Notes under the pieces: model-generated
Databases searched by the model: none
Told to the model about the DNA's origin: nothing
The model's input: the letters and a program-made list of their open reading frames with translations, nothing else
Program-made: the position numbers and the translations under genes
Part shown: in pieces, positions 9,359-18,458 of the stretch
Layout of the letters: each line of letters starts with the position of its first letter
Numbering within the stretch: position 1 is the first letter of the stretch
Source: Thalassospira lucentensis MCCC 1A00383 = DSM 14000
Lineage (GTDB): Bacteria > Pseudomonadota > Alphaproteobacteria > Rhodospirillales > Thalassospiraceae
Reading direction: 5' to 3'
Assembly: GCF_000421265.1 (NCBI RefSeq)
Contig: NZ_ATWN01000007.1
Coordinates: forward strand, 186,001-250,000
Length of the DNA stretch: 64,000 bases

Positions 9359-10411
9359 ATGCTTGATACGCTTGGTGTGACATTGCCGATTGTACAGGCC
9401 CCGATGGCCGGGGTTTCTACCCCGGTACTTGCCGCAGCGGTTTCCAATGCAGGGGGCTTGGGATCGATTGGTATCGGCGCGACTGATCCGTCCGGTGCGC
9501 GCAAAATGATCGAGGAATTACGTGCTGCGACCGACCGTGCCTTCAACGTCAATGTGTTCGTGCATGAAACACCCCAACCGGACCGGGCGCGCGAAGCGGA
9601 GTGGCTTGACGCGTTAAGGCCGTATTTTGACGCGTTCGGTGCACCGCCGCCGTCAAGTTTGCGCACCATCTATAAAAGCTTTGCCGATGATCCGGAAATG
9701 CTCAAACTTTTGATCGATATGAAACCGGCTGTGGTCAGCCTGCATTTCGGATTGCCGTCTGCCGATGCGATTGCAGCCTTAAAGCAGGCCGGGATCACGC
9801 TGTTTGCGACGGCTACCAGTCTGGACGAGGCACGCAAGATTGAGGCGGCGGGCATTGATGTCATTGTTGCGCAGGGGATTGAGGCTGGCGGTCATCGCGG
9901 CGTTTTTGACCCGCATGCGCACGATGATGGTTTGGGGACCGTCGCATTGACCCGTCTGCTGGTACGCCATTGCACTTTGCCGGTTGTTGCAGCCGGGGGC
10001 ATCATGGATGGTGCGGGGATTGCCGCCGTACGTGATCTTGGTGCCGTTGCCGCCCAACTGGGGACGGCATTTATCGCATGCCCGGAAACGTCGGCCGATG
10101 ACGGATATCGCAAAGCACTTATGGGGGATGGTGCACATCATACCCAACTGACATCGCAGATTTCTGGGCGTCCGGCCCGGGCGATTGCAAACCGTTTTAC
10201 GGCTTTGGGGGATGCTTTGGACGTTTCCGTGCCATCCTATCCGATTGCTTATGACGCGGGAAAAGCATTGAATGCTGCGGCCAAGGCACAGGGTGAATAT
10301 GGCTTTGGGGCGCAATGGGCCGGGCAGGGCGCGCCGCTTGCACGTGCGATGCCCGTAGCCGAGCTTGTCGCGACCCTGATGCAGGAACTCGACGCGGTGG
10401 ATCGGAGCTAA
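9359..10411 (+). CDS. Nitronate monooxygenase family flavoprotein
   Basis: A 350-residue FMN-dependent TIM-barrel protein of the 2-nitropropane dioxygenase / nitronate monooxygenase group, which oxidises alkyl nitronates. Visible motifs are the N-terminal PIVQAPMAGVSTPVLAAA, AQGIEAGGHRG with the conserved histidine, and VVAAGGIMDG plus GAVAAQLGTAF, which bind the FMN phosphate. The ATG at 9359 follows GGGAGGA by five bases; an upstream in-frame GTG at 9323 is less likely. It is divergent from a LysR regulator, suggesting inducible expression. Confidence 0.88.
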   Translation: MLDTLGVTLPIVQAPMAGVSTPVLAAAVSNAGGLGSIGIGATDPSGARKMIEELRAATDRAFNVNVFVHETPQPDRAREAEWLDALRPYFDAFGAPPPSSLRTIYKSFADDPEMLKLLIDMKPAVVSLHFGLPSADAIAALKQAGITLFATATSLDEARKIEAAGIDVIVAQGIEAGGHRGVFDPHAHDDGLGTVALTRLLVRHCTLPVVAAGGIMDGAGIAAVRDLGAVAAQLGTAFIACPETSADDGYRKALMGDGAHHTQLTSQISGRPARAIANRFTALGDALDVSVPSYPIAYDAGKALNAAAKAQGEYGFGAQWAGQGAPLARAMPVAELVATLMQELDAVDRS

Positions 10412-10427
10412 TACCTTACTGAAAATC

Positions 10428-10459
10428 AAAACCCCCGATCAAGATGACCGGGGGTTTTG
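10428..10459. terminator. Bidirectional terminator
   Basis: AAAACCCCCG pairs with CGGGGGTTTT around an 11-base loop. It lies between the convergent nitronate monooxygenase and SAF-domain dehydrogenase genes and has T tracts in both directions. Confidence 0.85.
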
Positions 10460-10487
10460 TTGGTGGTGGCACGGGGGATTGGGTTTA

Positions 10488-11825
10488 TTAGGAAAATATC
10501 TGTTCCATTTCCTTGCGAAACGCGATGGCCGGATCATGAGCATCAAATTCAACATCATCCCATGTCAGTACCTGATCACAGGCAACCGCACGTTTGATTT
10601 TCAAATGATGGGCCAACCCGATCGGAAGCGCATTACGGGCGCGCGATGTTTTGGCCGGCATCAGTTTTCCGTAAACGGTAAAGCCGCCTTCACCATCCAG
10701 CATGTCACCAACCGCAAGGTCACGTTTGACGGTGGCAACCGCATCACCAGACCAGACACGCGATGATCCGGTGGCCTCATGGCGGAGTGCTGCGGACGCC
10801 ACCGAAATGCCAAGTTCCAGCCCGATCAGGTGATAGGGTTTGTACATTGTCGAATATTGGCCGGTCGGATCGGTGAGTAAGCCGTATTCGGAAAAGCAGC
10901 GCGCGACATAATCACTCGGCGCTTCAAACGTGACATAAACGCCCCAGCGCAGATCGCGAAACACCGGGCGGGTATCGCGTTCAAGGCTGGACACCACCTC
11001 GACCGTGCCCTTGCGGTCCAGAATGCCGCCACTTTCACGCGGAGATAAAAGGCGCGGCAGATCATCAACCCCGCAGGCCGGGAATTGCAGCCCGCAGTCT
11101 TGCGGGATGAGGTCGCAGGCGTTGGACACCGCCGCCATTTCGATGGCCGATTTGGTACCATCAAGGAAGCTGTTGAAAATTTGCGGGTTCATGCCGCCAG
11201 CCTTGGCCTGATCAGGTGTCAGACCATAGTGGGTCCAGACATCATCAGGGGTGACGTGATGATAAATCGGCAGGTACTTTGTGCCCTTGCCCGCACAAAC
11301 GACCGACAGGCCCACCGCGCGTGCCCAATCAACCATTTCGGCAATCAGGGCCGGTTGATCGCCATAGGCCATGGAATAAACCAGACCGGCGGCCTCGGCC
11401 CGTTTGGCCAAAAGCGGCCCGGCAAGAACATCGGCCTCGACATTGACCATGACGATATGACGGCCATGCTCAATCGCCTTTAACCCAAACCGAATACCCG
11501 CCGCCGGGCTGCCGGTGGCATCAATGATGACTTCAAGCCCATCGGCCTCGATCAGGGCATCGGCGTCTTCGGTGAGCCATGTGGTGCCGTTTTTAAGGGC
11601 CGATGCCGGGTTGGGTGCGCCATATTGCTCCGCCGACCATCCGACACGTTTAAGGGCGTCTTTGGCGCGGTCAATGCTGAGATCGGCAATGCCCAGAACG
11701 TGATAGCCCGGATGATGCCCGGCCTGACTTAAAAACATCGATCCAAATTTACCCGCCCCGATGATGCCAACCCGAACCGGATTGCCCTCATCGGCACGTT
11801 TACGCAGTTTTGCGTCGAGATTCAT
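10488..11825 (-). CDS. NAD(P)-dependent dehydrogenase with C-terminal SAF domain
   Basis: A 445-residue oxidoreductase. Residues about 15-150 form a Rossmann fold (VGIIGAGKFGSMFLSQAG, then VIIDATGSPAAG) of the homoserine-dehydrogenase / Gfo-Idh-MocA kind. A catalytic-type middle region includes AGKGTKYLPIYHH. The C-terminal ~90 residues resemble a SAF domain (TVKRDLAVGDMLDGEG, then GLAHHLKIKRAVA). It is not homoserine dehydrogenase itself: the threonine-pathway signature is absent. It is last of three genes, 24 bp after the PhyH-type dioxygenase, suggesting the two act on the same small molecule. The substrate is unknown. Confidence 0.8.
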   Translation of the reverse strand: MNLDAKLRKRADEGNPVRVGIIGAGKFGSMFLSQAGHHPGYHVLGIADLSIDRAKDALKRVGWSAEQYGAPNPASALKNGTTWLTEDADALIEADGLEVIIDATGSPAAGIRFGLKAIEHGRHIVMVNVEADVLAGPLLAKRAEAAGLVYSMAYGDQPALIAEMVDWARAVGLSVVCAGKGTKYLPIYHHVTPDDVWTHYGLTPDQAKAGGMNPQIFNSFLDGTKSAIEMAAVSNACDLIPQDCGLQFPACGVDDLPRLLSPRESGGILDRKGTVEVVSSLERDTRPVFRDLRWGVYVTFEAPSDYVARCFSEYGLLTDPTGQYSTMYKPYHLIGLELGISVASAALRHEATGSSRVWSGDAVATVKRDLAVGDMLDGEGGFTVYGKLMPAKTSRARNALPIGLAHHLKIKRAVACDQVLTWDDVEFDAHDPAIAFRKEMEQIFS

Positions 11826-11849
11826 TTTATTCTCCAGCCCCGGAACTTT

Positions 11850-12644
11850 TTATGCCGCAGATTGCTTTGAAACCAGCTCATCAAGGCAGTCATCGGCAAG
11901 TGGCGTGATCGGGGTAAAGTCCCGATGCGCGATCCATGGTTTGCGATTGAACGCCCGGATGTGGTTGGACACTGCACAGAGGCTGAGATAGACAATCGTT
12001 CGGTCAAACGGGCTGATGTTGGGCGGGCTGGCATGGACCAGATTGCCATGGAACATCACAACCGATCCAGCCGGACCAACCGGGGCTTCGCAGCCGCCAT
12101 CTTTTGCCAGTTCGGTCACTGTTTCGCGATCAAGTGTCCATAGCGGATAGGACGTGGTTTCAAGGTCATGTCCGGCTTTAAGCACACCGGCCTTGTGGCT
12201 TTTGGGGATAAACAAAAGCGGGCCGTTGGCCGGGGTGACGTCTTCGAGGAACAGGGCAATGTTAAAGGCGCGCGGTTCGGGCATTTCGTCATCGCGCTGC
12301 CAGGTGCCATAATCTTGATGCCACTGCCAAACCGCGCCATCAAAGGCGGCCTTGGCGTTGATTTTGTATTGATGCATGTAGACCTGTTCATCCAAAAACT
12401 GTTCAACAGGTTCAATCAGGCGGGGATGGGCGCCAAGGCGGCGGTGGGCATCATTATAGGTGTGCGCGGCAAAGGCCGTTCGGGCAACACCGGATGTCTC
12501 GCGCCAGACCTCTTCGCGGTCGGAGGCATAAATCTTGCGGGCTTCGGACAGAAGCAAGGCGGCTTCGTCGCGGGAAAACAGTTCGGGTAGAAAAACAAAG
12601 CCCTTTTCGCGAAATTCGGCAAGTGCCGTTTCGTTGAGTTTCAT
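11850..12644 (-). CDS. Phytanoyl-CoA dioxygenase family hydroxylase
   Basis: A 264-residue Fe(II)/2-oxoglutarate-dependent hydroxylase of the PhyH family. The metal triad is visible as H109 and D111 (WHQDYGTWQRDD) and H204 (FHGNLVHASPPNIS), with R215 a likely 2-oxoglutarate contact. The WHQD-YGTW region and PLLFIPKSHK resemble ectoine hydroxylase EctD, but no ect genes are nearby, so the substrate cannot be called. The ATG at 12644 follows GGAGG by seven bases. It sits between the GntR regulator (63 bp) and the SAF-domain dehydrogenase (24 bp) in one operon. Confidence 0.85.
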   Translation of the reverse strand: MKLNETALAEFREKGFVFLPELFSRDEAALLLSEARKIYASDREEVWRETSGVARTAFAAHTYNDAHRRLGAHPRLIEPVEQFLDEQVYMHQYKINAKAAFDGAVWQWHQDYGTWQRDDEMPEPRAFNIALFLEDVTPANGPLLFIPKSHKAGVLKAGHDLETTSYPLWTLDRETVTELAKDGGCEAPVGPAGSVVMFHGNLVHASPPNISPFDRTIVYLSLCAVSNHIRAFNRKPWIAHRDFTPITPLADDCLDELVSKQSAA

Positions 12645-12707
12645 GATGTTTCCTCCGATCCGCACAGTGTTGTTTTTATGGTGCGGCTGATGCCCGGTTG
12701 CGGGCGG

Positions 12708-13379
12708 TTAATTTGTTTGGGTCTCGGTATCCTTCATTCTCGACGTCAGGCGGTGCTTGGCATTGTTGCTATGGTTAATGGCAAGCTTTTGGGCACGGTC
12801 GCCATCGCCGGCGCAGATCGCGTCGGCGATGGCTTCATGTTCCGTCCAGATCGGATCTCGGGACGATCCGCTCTGAAGATAGGCATGCATAACACGCCGA
12901 ATTTGCAGCCAGACGGCTGCAGATGCCTCAGGCAATAGGGGATTGCCTGATAGGCGATAGATCGTTTGATGGAATGCGACATCGGCTGCAACAAGGTCTG
13001 CGGTGTCGCCGCTGCCCAGAGCGTGGTGTCCCTGTTGTATGGCAGCCCGCAGAGCCGATTTCCGGTTAACATCCAAGGATTGAGCCGCAAGACGGGCCGC
13101 GAGCCCGTCAAAGGCTTCTCGCAGGTCATAAACGTGACGGACCAGATTGGCATCCACTTGGGAAACGCGATATCCGCGCCGCCCCATTGGTTCAACCAGT
13201 CCGTCACGACGCAGCAACCCCAGAGCTTGCAACACTGGTTGCCGCGAGACATTGAGCTCCTCGGCAATAGCTTCCTGACGCAAAGGCGTTCCGGGAGGGA
13301 GAGCACCAGAACACAGCGCATCGACCAAACGGTCGTGCACTTCGTCAGTCAGGCTTTTGCGACCGGAAAGAGGTTCCAT
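12708..13379 (-). CDS. GntR (FadR subfamily) transcriptional regulator
   Basis: A 223-residue regulator. The N-terminal winged helix (TDEVHDRLVDALCSGALPPG, then AIAEELNVSRQPVLQALGLL) is typical GntR. The helical C-terminal FCD ligand domain has the D...H...H metal pattern (DVAFHQTIYRLSGN). The ATG at 13379 is preferred to TTG 13385 because AAGGA lies close upstream. It heads the dioxygenase-dehydrogenase operon. The palindrome at 13409-13416, just ahead of it, is the probable operator, so it likely represses its own operon until a metabolite binds. Confidence 0.9.
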   Translation of the reverse strand: MEPLSGRKSLTDEVHDRLVDALCSGALPPGTPLRQEAIAEELNVSRQPVLQALGLLRRDGLVEPMGRRGYRVSQVDANLVRHVYDLREAFDGLAARLAAQSLDVNRKSALRAAIQQGHHALGSGDTADLVAADVAFHQTIYRLSGNPLLPEASAAVWLQIRRVMHAYLQSGSSRDPIWTEHEAIADAICAGDGDRAQKLAINHSNNAKHRLTSRMKDTETQTN

Positions 13380-13408
13380 CTTCAATCCTTCTTAGGTGTA
13401 CGGAATAC

Positions 13409-13416
13409 TGTATACA
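13409..13416. promoter_or_regulatory. Candidate GntR operator
   Basis: TGTATACA is a perfect 8-base palindrome of the kind bound by FadR-subfamily GntR proteins. It sits 30 bp upstream of the gntR start. A related half-site, GTGTACG, lies at 13396-13402. Confidence 0.5.
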
Positions 13417-13649
13417 CTAATTTAAAAGCGCGAAAGAGGGAATTTCCCGATGTGGCAATTAGTCATAAATTATGAATAATTGTCCTGATTGTGTGTTTTA
13501 GGTGAAAAGTCTTTGCGGCGGCTCAGAACCTGGTCATCGACACGGAGGATCGTGGGTTTATATTTGTATGACTTATGGCAAATGAGACTTGCCGCCCCGG
13601 ACTGACATCTCCATCATCATATGGATGATCGTAAAAAGGAGATTGCGTC

Positions 13650-14474
13650 ATGACCCGTTTCATTGCTGCCTGCGTTCAGGTCAATTCCCGTGATGACATG
13701 ACTGATAACCTTGCGCGTGCGGCGACCTATGCCCGCGATGCGCATGCGGTTGGGGCGCGGTTGATCGCATTTCCTGAAAACATATCAATGATGTCGTTTG
13801 GCGGGGAAAATGTCCGTGCGGCGGCCTTCCTTGAAGACGAGCATCCCGGACTGGCGTTTTTTGCTGATCTTGCCAAGGAATTGGAGGCGACCCTCATTGT
13901 CGGATCGCTGCATGTAAAAGCACGCGACGAGGATCGGGTGGCCAATCGCTGCTTTGTGATCGGGCCAGATGGCAATATCATCATATCATATGATAAAATA
14001 CATATGTTTGATGTCGATCTGGCCAATGGGGAAAGCTACCGCGAAAGCAAAACATTCCGTCCCGGCGATGCGGCCCGCGTGGCGGAAACAGACTATGGCA
14101 AAATCGGTGTGTCGATTTGTTATGACGTGCGGTTTCCTCATCTGTTTCGCGATTATGCCAAGGCCGGGGCAAAGATACTGAGCATTCCCGCGGCCTTTAC
14201 CCGCACCACCGGGCAGGCACATTGGCATACGCTTTTAAAAGCACGCGCGATTGAAAACGGCTGTTTTGTGATTGCGGCTGCGCAGTGCGGGGAGCATCCG
14301 GGCAACCGGCAAACATTTGGTCATTCGCTGATCATTGATCCGTGGGGCAACGTTCTGGCCGATGGCGGGACCGATCCCGGCTTTATCACCGCCGAGATCG
14401 ATCTGGATCGGGTGGAGGAAATCCGACGCATGGTGCCGTCGCTGCAAAACGAGCAGAGCTATAAACCCTGTTAG
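13650..14474 (+). CDS. Carbon-nitrogen hydrolase (nitrilase superfamily, Nit1-like)
   Basis: A 274-residue hydrolase with the complete nitrilase-superfamily catalytic triad: E43 (FPEN), K116 (YDKIHMFD) and C157 (SICYDVRFP). The sequence around K116 and HWHTLLKARAIENGCFVIAA resembles Nit1/YbeM proteins, whose known activity is hydrolysis of deaminated glutathione. AAGGAG lies 9 bases before the ATG. It is divergent from the GntR operon with 270 bp between them. A short palindrome (13613-13629) lies just upstream of the ribosome-binding site. The ω-amidase or amidase role is inferred from the family only. Confidence 0.9.
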   Translation: MTRFIAACVQVNSRDDMTDNLARAATYARDAHAVGARLIAFPENISMMSFGGENVRAAAFLEDEHPGLAFFADLAKELEATLIVGSLHVKARDEDRVANRCFVIGPDGNIIISYDKIHMFDVDLANGESYRESKTFRPGDAARVAETDYGKIGVSICYDVRFPHLFRDYAKAGAKILSIPAAFTRTTGQAHWHTLLKARAIENGCFVIAAAQCGEHPGNRQTFGHSLIIDPWGNVLADGGTDPGFITAEIDLDRVEEIRRMVPSLQNEQSYKPC

Positions 14475-14504
14475 GTTATTGATCGGCTCGTTTGGGTGAA
14501 GCGA

Positions 14505-14888
14505 TCAGGAATAGCTGACGATTTCAAACTCGATGCCGTCTTCATCATCGAAATAAAACCGGCGACCGGGTTCGTAGTCGGCGTGGTTTTTGGTTTGATA
14601 GCCAGATGCCTTGATCCGTTGTTCGGTGGCATCAAGATCATCCACCACAATCGCCACATGGTTCAGGCCGCCACGGGTTTCATAGGAACTTTCGGAACCG
14701 TCATTTGGTTTGCCCGGCGAATAGAGTGCGACGTAACTGGATGTTTTGCCAACATGATAGGTCGTGCCATCATGGATCGCGGCCCCATGCCAGCGGATAT
14801 GCCAGCCAAACCAGTCACACAGCCGCTGTGCGGTTTTGGCGGGATCGGAAACGGTGAAATTCACATGTTCAAGAAATGCTTCAGCCAT
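14505..14888 (-). CDS. VOC family (glyoxalase/dioxygenase fold) protein
   Basis: A 127-residue protein with two βαβββ repeats. The N-terminal EHVNFTVSDPAKTAQRLCDW and the second-half GGLNHVAIVVDDLDATEQRI are standard VOC repeats. Candidate metal ligands are H8, H75 or so, and a C-terminal glutamate (GIEFEIV). AAGGAGA before the ATG supports the start. It is convergent with the nitrilase gene. The family includes glyoxalase I, bleomycin-binding proteins and extradiol dioxygenases, and the sequence does not decide between them. Confidence 0.85.
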   Translation of the reverse strand: MAEAFLEHVNFTVSDPAKTAQRLCDWFGWHIRWHGAAIHDGTTYHVGKTSSYVALYSPGKPNDGSESSYETRGGLNHVAIVVDDLDATEQRIKASGYQTKNHADYEPGRRFYFDDEDGIEFEIVSYS

Positions 14889-15110
14889 GGCGGTTCTCCT
14901 TATTTGATGGGTTAGCTTATTCCTTTGTCCTAATTCCTCAAGTTAAGTTGAGGTCAAATGTTTTTTGACATTGTTTTTAAGGGGAAGTTTTAGGGGTGCA
15001 TCGTTAAGATCACGCAAGCTCACGAAACAGTGTCGCAACGTCATTTCGATTTTATCGCCCCATCGGTCAATCTTTGGGCATGGCGTAAATTCAACCGGAG
15101 AATCTGGGAA

Positions 15111-15650
15111 ATGTTAAAGCGATTTTTGATGAGTTCGGCAGTGCTTGTTGCCATGTCGGGGGCAGCGATTGCCGGTGAGCAATATGTTGATGAAACCGGC
15201 TTTGCGATTAGCGGTTATGACGCGGTGGCCTATTTCAATTTGCCACAAAAAGATCCCGGCATGATGCAGCCCCATGCCGTGCCGGGCCGGGCGGATATCA
15301 CCGCGGACTATAACGGTGCGACATGGGCGTTTGCCAGTGCCGAGAACCGCGACATGTTTCTGGCCAACCCGGAAAAATACGCCCCGAAATATGATGGCCA
15401 TTGCGCCTATGGCGTTGCCAAGGGCGGCAAGGTGCCTGCCAATCCCAACCTGTGGCGGATTGTCGATGGGGAACTTTATCTTAACATCACCCCGGCGGTG
15501 GTTGGGTTCTGGAATGAAGATATCAACGGCAACATCAGTACTGCCGAAGGCAATTGGTCCGGTCTTGAGGCCAAGGATGCCTCGGGGAAAAGCTGGACTG
15601 CAATCAGCGATAATGACGGCACCTATGATGGTCCTGCACCGATAAAATAA
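15111..15650 (+). CDS. Exported YHS domain protein
   Basis: A 179-residue protein starting with a signal peptide (KRFLMSSAVLVAMSGAAIA, cleavage about residue 22). The mature part has the YHS-type pattern seen in alphaproteobacterial periplasmic proteins: GYDAVAYF, then NGATWAFASAENRDMFLANP and CAYGVAKGGK. The YHS module is linked to metal binding in other contexts, but this family's function is unknown. The chosen ATG follows GGAG at a long spacing, and GGGAA is closer. It is convergent with the phoX-type gene and ends at a shared terminator. Confidence 0.8.
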   Translation: MLKRFLMSSAVLVAMSGAAIAGEQYVDETGFAISGYDAVAYFNLPQKDPGMMQPHAVPGRADITADYNGATWAFASAENRDMFLANPEKYAPKYDGHCAYGVAKGGKVPANPNLWRIVDGELYLNITPAVVGFWNEDINGNISTAEGNWSGLEAKDASGKSWTAISDNDGTYDGPAPIK

Positions 15651-15689
15651 GGTGTGGAAGCATTGCCAGAGCGTATGAAAGCCTAAAAA

Positions 15690-15727
15690 GAAACAAGCCA
15701 GCTGCGATATGCAACTGGCTTGTTTTT
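15690..15727. terminator. Bidirectional terminator
   Basis: AAACAAGCCAG (15691-15701) pairs with CTGGCTTGTTT (15715-15725), with T or A tracts on both sides. It separates the convergent YHS and PhoX-type genes. Confidence 0.88.
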
Positions 15728-15749
15728 ATAGGTTATGGGTTTGGTGCGA

Positions 15750-17663
15750 TTAGCTGGCGATTTCGCCGCCATCCTGCTTGGTAATTGCGACAACGGATGG
15801 ACGCGGAGGCATGCCATCGGCAAAGTCCGGCCAGCGCGTACTTGGCGCGTCAAATGTCGAGCCATCCGCAGGATGCTGGACCGCGACAAACAAGGTCGTC
15901 CCGTCCGGGGTGAATTCCGGACCGCACATTTCAGCACCTTCCGGGCACGCAAAGAAGAATTTGGTCAAGGCCCGGCCCGCACCAGATACGTCGGTTGCAT
16001 GCATGCCGTCCGGAATATCGGATTTTGGTGCGCCATCGGTTGAAATCCACAAGCGTCCCTTGTGGTCGACGGCCATGTTGTCGGGGCAGGAAACCCAGCT
16101 TTCGGCGCCGGGATGATACGACGATTTGTCGTCTGAATTTGCCGGATTGCCGCCGAGAAGGAAGATGTCCCACGTGAAGGTATCTGCGGTGTGATCGGCG
16201 TCCTTGCCCGTGCCACCCGGAGGCGTCAGTTCGAGCACGTGACCATGGATGTTTTCAACGCGCGGATTGACGATATTGGCTTCTTTGCGTTTTGAGTTGT
16301 TGGTCAGCATGACATAGACCTTGCCATTGACCGGGTTTGGTTCGACATCTTCGGGCCGGTCCATTTGGGTCGCGCCAAGAAGATCAGCCGCACGGCGCGT
16401 TTCGATCAGAACATCGGCCTGACTGTTAAAGTCGTTTTGGGCTGTCAGCGGACCATCACCGTGAACCAGTGGCATCCAGTTTACGCTGCCATCTTCGTTG
16501 AATTTGGCAACGTAAAGCGTGCCGTCTTCAAGAATGTCCATATTGGCGGCGCGGTCATTCGGATTGAATTTTTTCGATGCGACAAATTTGTACAAGTAAT
16601 CGAAACGCTGATCATCCCCGGAATAGGCGACAACCGAGTTATCCTTGTTGAGGATGACGGTCGCGCCTTCGTGCTTGAAGCGGCCAAGGGCGCTGCGTTT
16701 TTTTGGCGTTGAGGTCGGATCATACGGATCGATTTCGACCATCCAGCCGAATTTGTTCGGCTCGTTCGGTTCTTTTTCCACATTGAAGCGGTCGAAATAT
16801 TTGACCCAGCTGTACCAACTGTCAGTGCTGATGCCCAGGCGCTTGTAATTGCGTTCTTCGTTGGTTTTGCTGATGTCGCCACCAAAGTATCCGTTGAAGT
16901 TTTCCTCGGCGATCAGGATCGTGCCCCATGGGGTTTTGCCACCAGCACAATTGTTAAGTGTGCCGATAACCCGTGTACCGGTTGGGTCGCTGCTGGTTTT
17001 TAGGCGGTCATGGCCTGCGACTGCACCTGTAATGACCATTTCCGTATCAAGAGCAGAGATGCGGCGTGCATATTTCGATCCGTCGACGACCTGCCACGTG
17101 CCGCCGGTTTTTTTGACTTCAACGACGGAATGCCCGTGGGCGGCAATTTCATGAAGTGCCTGTTCTTGCGATACGCCCATCGCATCTTTGAGGCCCGGCC
17201 ACATCAGTTCGGCATTGGTGTATTCATGGTTGACGCATAGCAGGCCGTGATCGGAGCTATCAGAACCAATCGGCAGCGGCATGAATGCGATGAAATCGTT
17301 ATTATATCCAAACTGTTTGTTTTGCGAGACGGCATCAACGGCCCCTGGCACGAACGCCGGCGCATCAGCCACAACCTTGTCGCCGTAACGAATGAGAATA
17401 TTGGCATCATAGCCATCGGCAACAGCGTGGGTTTTTGTAATTTTCTGCGGGATCGACTTAAAGGTCAGGGTCGATGCATCCTGTGCGCGGACCACGCCAT
17501 TGGTTGCCATATAGGCACCTGCAACGGCGGAAGTTGCCATGAGGCCCTTGAAAAATCCACGGCGGGAAAGACGCGCATTGATCAGGTCGGCAACGCGGGG
17601 GTTGCTGGTTGGATTAGATGGGATGTCGTCTTGATCTTCAATAATTTCAAATTGTTCGTTCAT
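15750..17663 (-). CDS. PhoX family alkaline phosphatase, Tat-exported
   Basis: A 637-residue PhoX-type protein. PhoX enzymes are periplasmic or extracellular Ca/Fe-dependent phosphomonoesterases. A Tat motif (SRRGFFKG, residues 33-40) is followed by a hydrophobic stretch ending in VVRAQD. Characteristic beta-propeller stretches are present (SSDHGLLCVNHEYTNAELMW, NNCAGGKTPWGTILIAEENF, CEGAEMCGPEFTPDG-like). A purine-rich GAGAGAGAA precedes the ATG at 17663. It appears monocistronic. I see no definite Pho box upstream, so phosphate control is not supported here. Confidence 0.88.
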   Translation of the reverse strand: MNEQFEIIEDQDDIPSNPTSNPRVADLINARLSRRGFFKGLMATSAVAGAYMATNGVVRAQDASTLTFKSIPQKITKTHAVADGYDANILIRYGDKVVADAPAFVPGAVDAVSQNKQFGYNNDFIAFMPLPIGSDSSDHGLLCVNHEYTNAELMWPGLKDAMGVSQEQALHEIAAHGHSVVEVKKTGGTWQVVDGSKYARRISALDTEMVITGAVAGHDRLKTSSDPTGTRVIGTLNNCAGGKTPWGTILIAEENFNGYFGGDISKTNEERNYKRLGISTDSWYSWVKYFDRFNVEKEPNEPNKFGWMVEIDPYDPTSTPKKRSALGRFKHEGATVILNKDNSVVAYSGDDQRFDYLYKFVASKKFNPNDRAANMDILEDGTLYVAKFNEDGSVNWMPLVHGDGPLTAQNDFNSQADVLIETRRAADLLGATQMDRPEDVEPNPVNGKVYVMLTNNSKRKEANIVNPRVENIHGHVLELTPPGGTGKDADHTADTFTWDIFLLGGNPANSDDKSSYHPGAESWVSCPDNMAVDHKGRLWISTDGAPKSDIPDGMHATDVSGAGRALTKFFFACPEGAEMCGPEFTPDGTTLFVAVQHPADGSTFDAPSTRWPDFADGMPPRPSVVAITKQDGGEIAS

Positions 17664-17821
17664 GGCAAATTCTCTCTCTTTTTTTTGGGCGGGCGGTGAA
17701 ACCAATGAAGAGGAAGATGCCAGAAAGATGTGCGCGATGAGTGTGACACTTGTGTTGTTTTTTTGCTTTGCGAATGCGCATGGAATAAGAAGATTTTTTC
17801 CGCAGATTTTAGGTCCTGAGC

Positions 17822-18349
17822 CTAGGGCTTTCGGACAGCTATGGCCTGTTTGACCGCATGGGGATGTGGGGCGTTTTCGTGGTAAACGTCACCCTGCATC
17901 TGGTTGATTATGCGCCAGCCGGAAAACGCGGTCAGAAGTTCGTCTTCTTGTAACAGGAAGTCAGGAGACCGCGGGCGGCCAAATTGCTCATTGCCGATCA
18001 TGAAGGTTTCATAGATCAGGGTGCCACCAGACCGAACCGCATCGCGCAGATGATCAAAAAGGGAGCGGTGCAGGTAATTGACCACAACAATCAGGTCAAA
18101 CTGCCGGGTGCCCAACGGCCAGTGGCCGGTTTCAAGGTCGGCTTGCAGCCAGTCAATGCGTGCATCGGCGGCGCAATCGGTTTGGGAAAGATCACGGTCA
18201 AGGGCGGTTACCTGCCATCCGTGTTGGGCCAGCCAGAAACTATGCCGTCCTTTGCCACACGCAACATCAAGCGCACGGTTATGTCCCGGTGCAGGTGGAG
18301 GGACATTTTGGGTGATCCAGTGTGACGGCAATTGGGATGACATTTTCAT
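17822..18349 (-). CDS. Class I SAM-dependent methyltransferase (TehB-like)
   Basis: A 175-residue methyltransferase. Motif I is ALDVACGKGRHSFWLAQHGW, followed by VTALDRDLSQ and DLIVVVNYLHRSLF. This small fold with GKGRHS resembles TehB / tellurite-resistance-type and SAM-dependent thiol methyltransferases, although the tellurite role is not implied. Start is ATG 18349 or 18343, and neither has a strong ribosome-binding site. It is divergent from the DUF1178 gene with about 110 bp between. Confidence 0.82.
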   Translation of the reverse strand: MKMSSQLPSHWITQNVPPPAPGHNRALDVACGKGRHSFWLAQHGWQVTALDRDLSQTDCAADARIDWLQADLETGHWPLGTRQFDLIVVVNYLHRSLFDHLRDAVRSGGTLIYETFMIGNEQFGRPRSPDFLLQEDELLTAFSGWRIINQMQGDVYHENAPHPHAVKQAIAVRKP

Positions 18350-18458
18350 AAATCTTGTTTATTGAAGGTTTTGCCTGTGGCTGGCGATGTTTGCCCGTAG
18401 GGCCATATTACAGTAATCATATCGTCATGCGATCAATACGGTTTGCACACATACCATC

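Noticed and set aside
9232..9669. N-terminal extension of the minus-strand LysR gene to 9669
   Set aside because: The extension would overlap the start of the nitronate monooxygenase gene and its promoter, and it lacks LysR features. The HTH begins right at ATG 9231, which has a good ribosome-binding site.
11850..12644. Ectoine hydroxylase ectD
   Set aside because: The metal-site motif is similar, but ectABC are absent and the neighbours are a GntR regulator and a SAF dehydrogenase. The generic PhyH call is safer.
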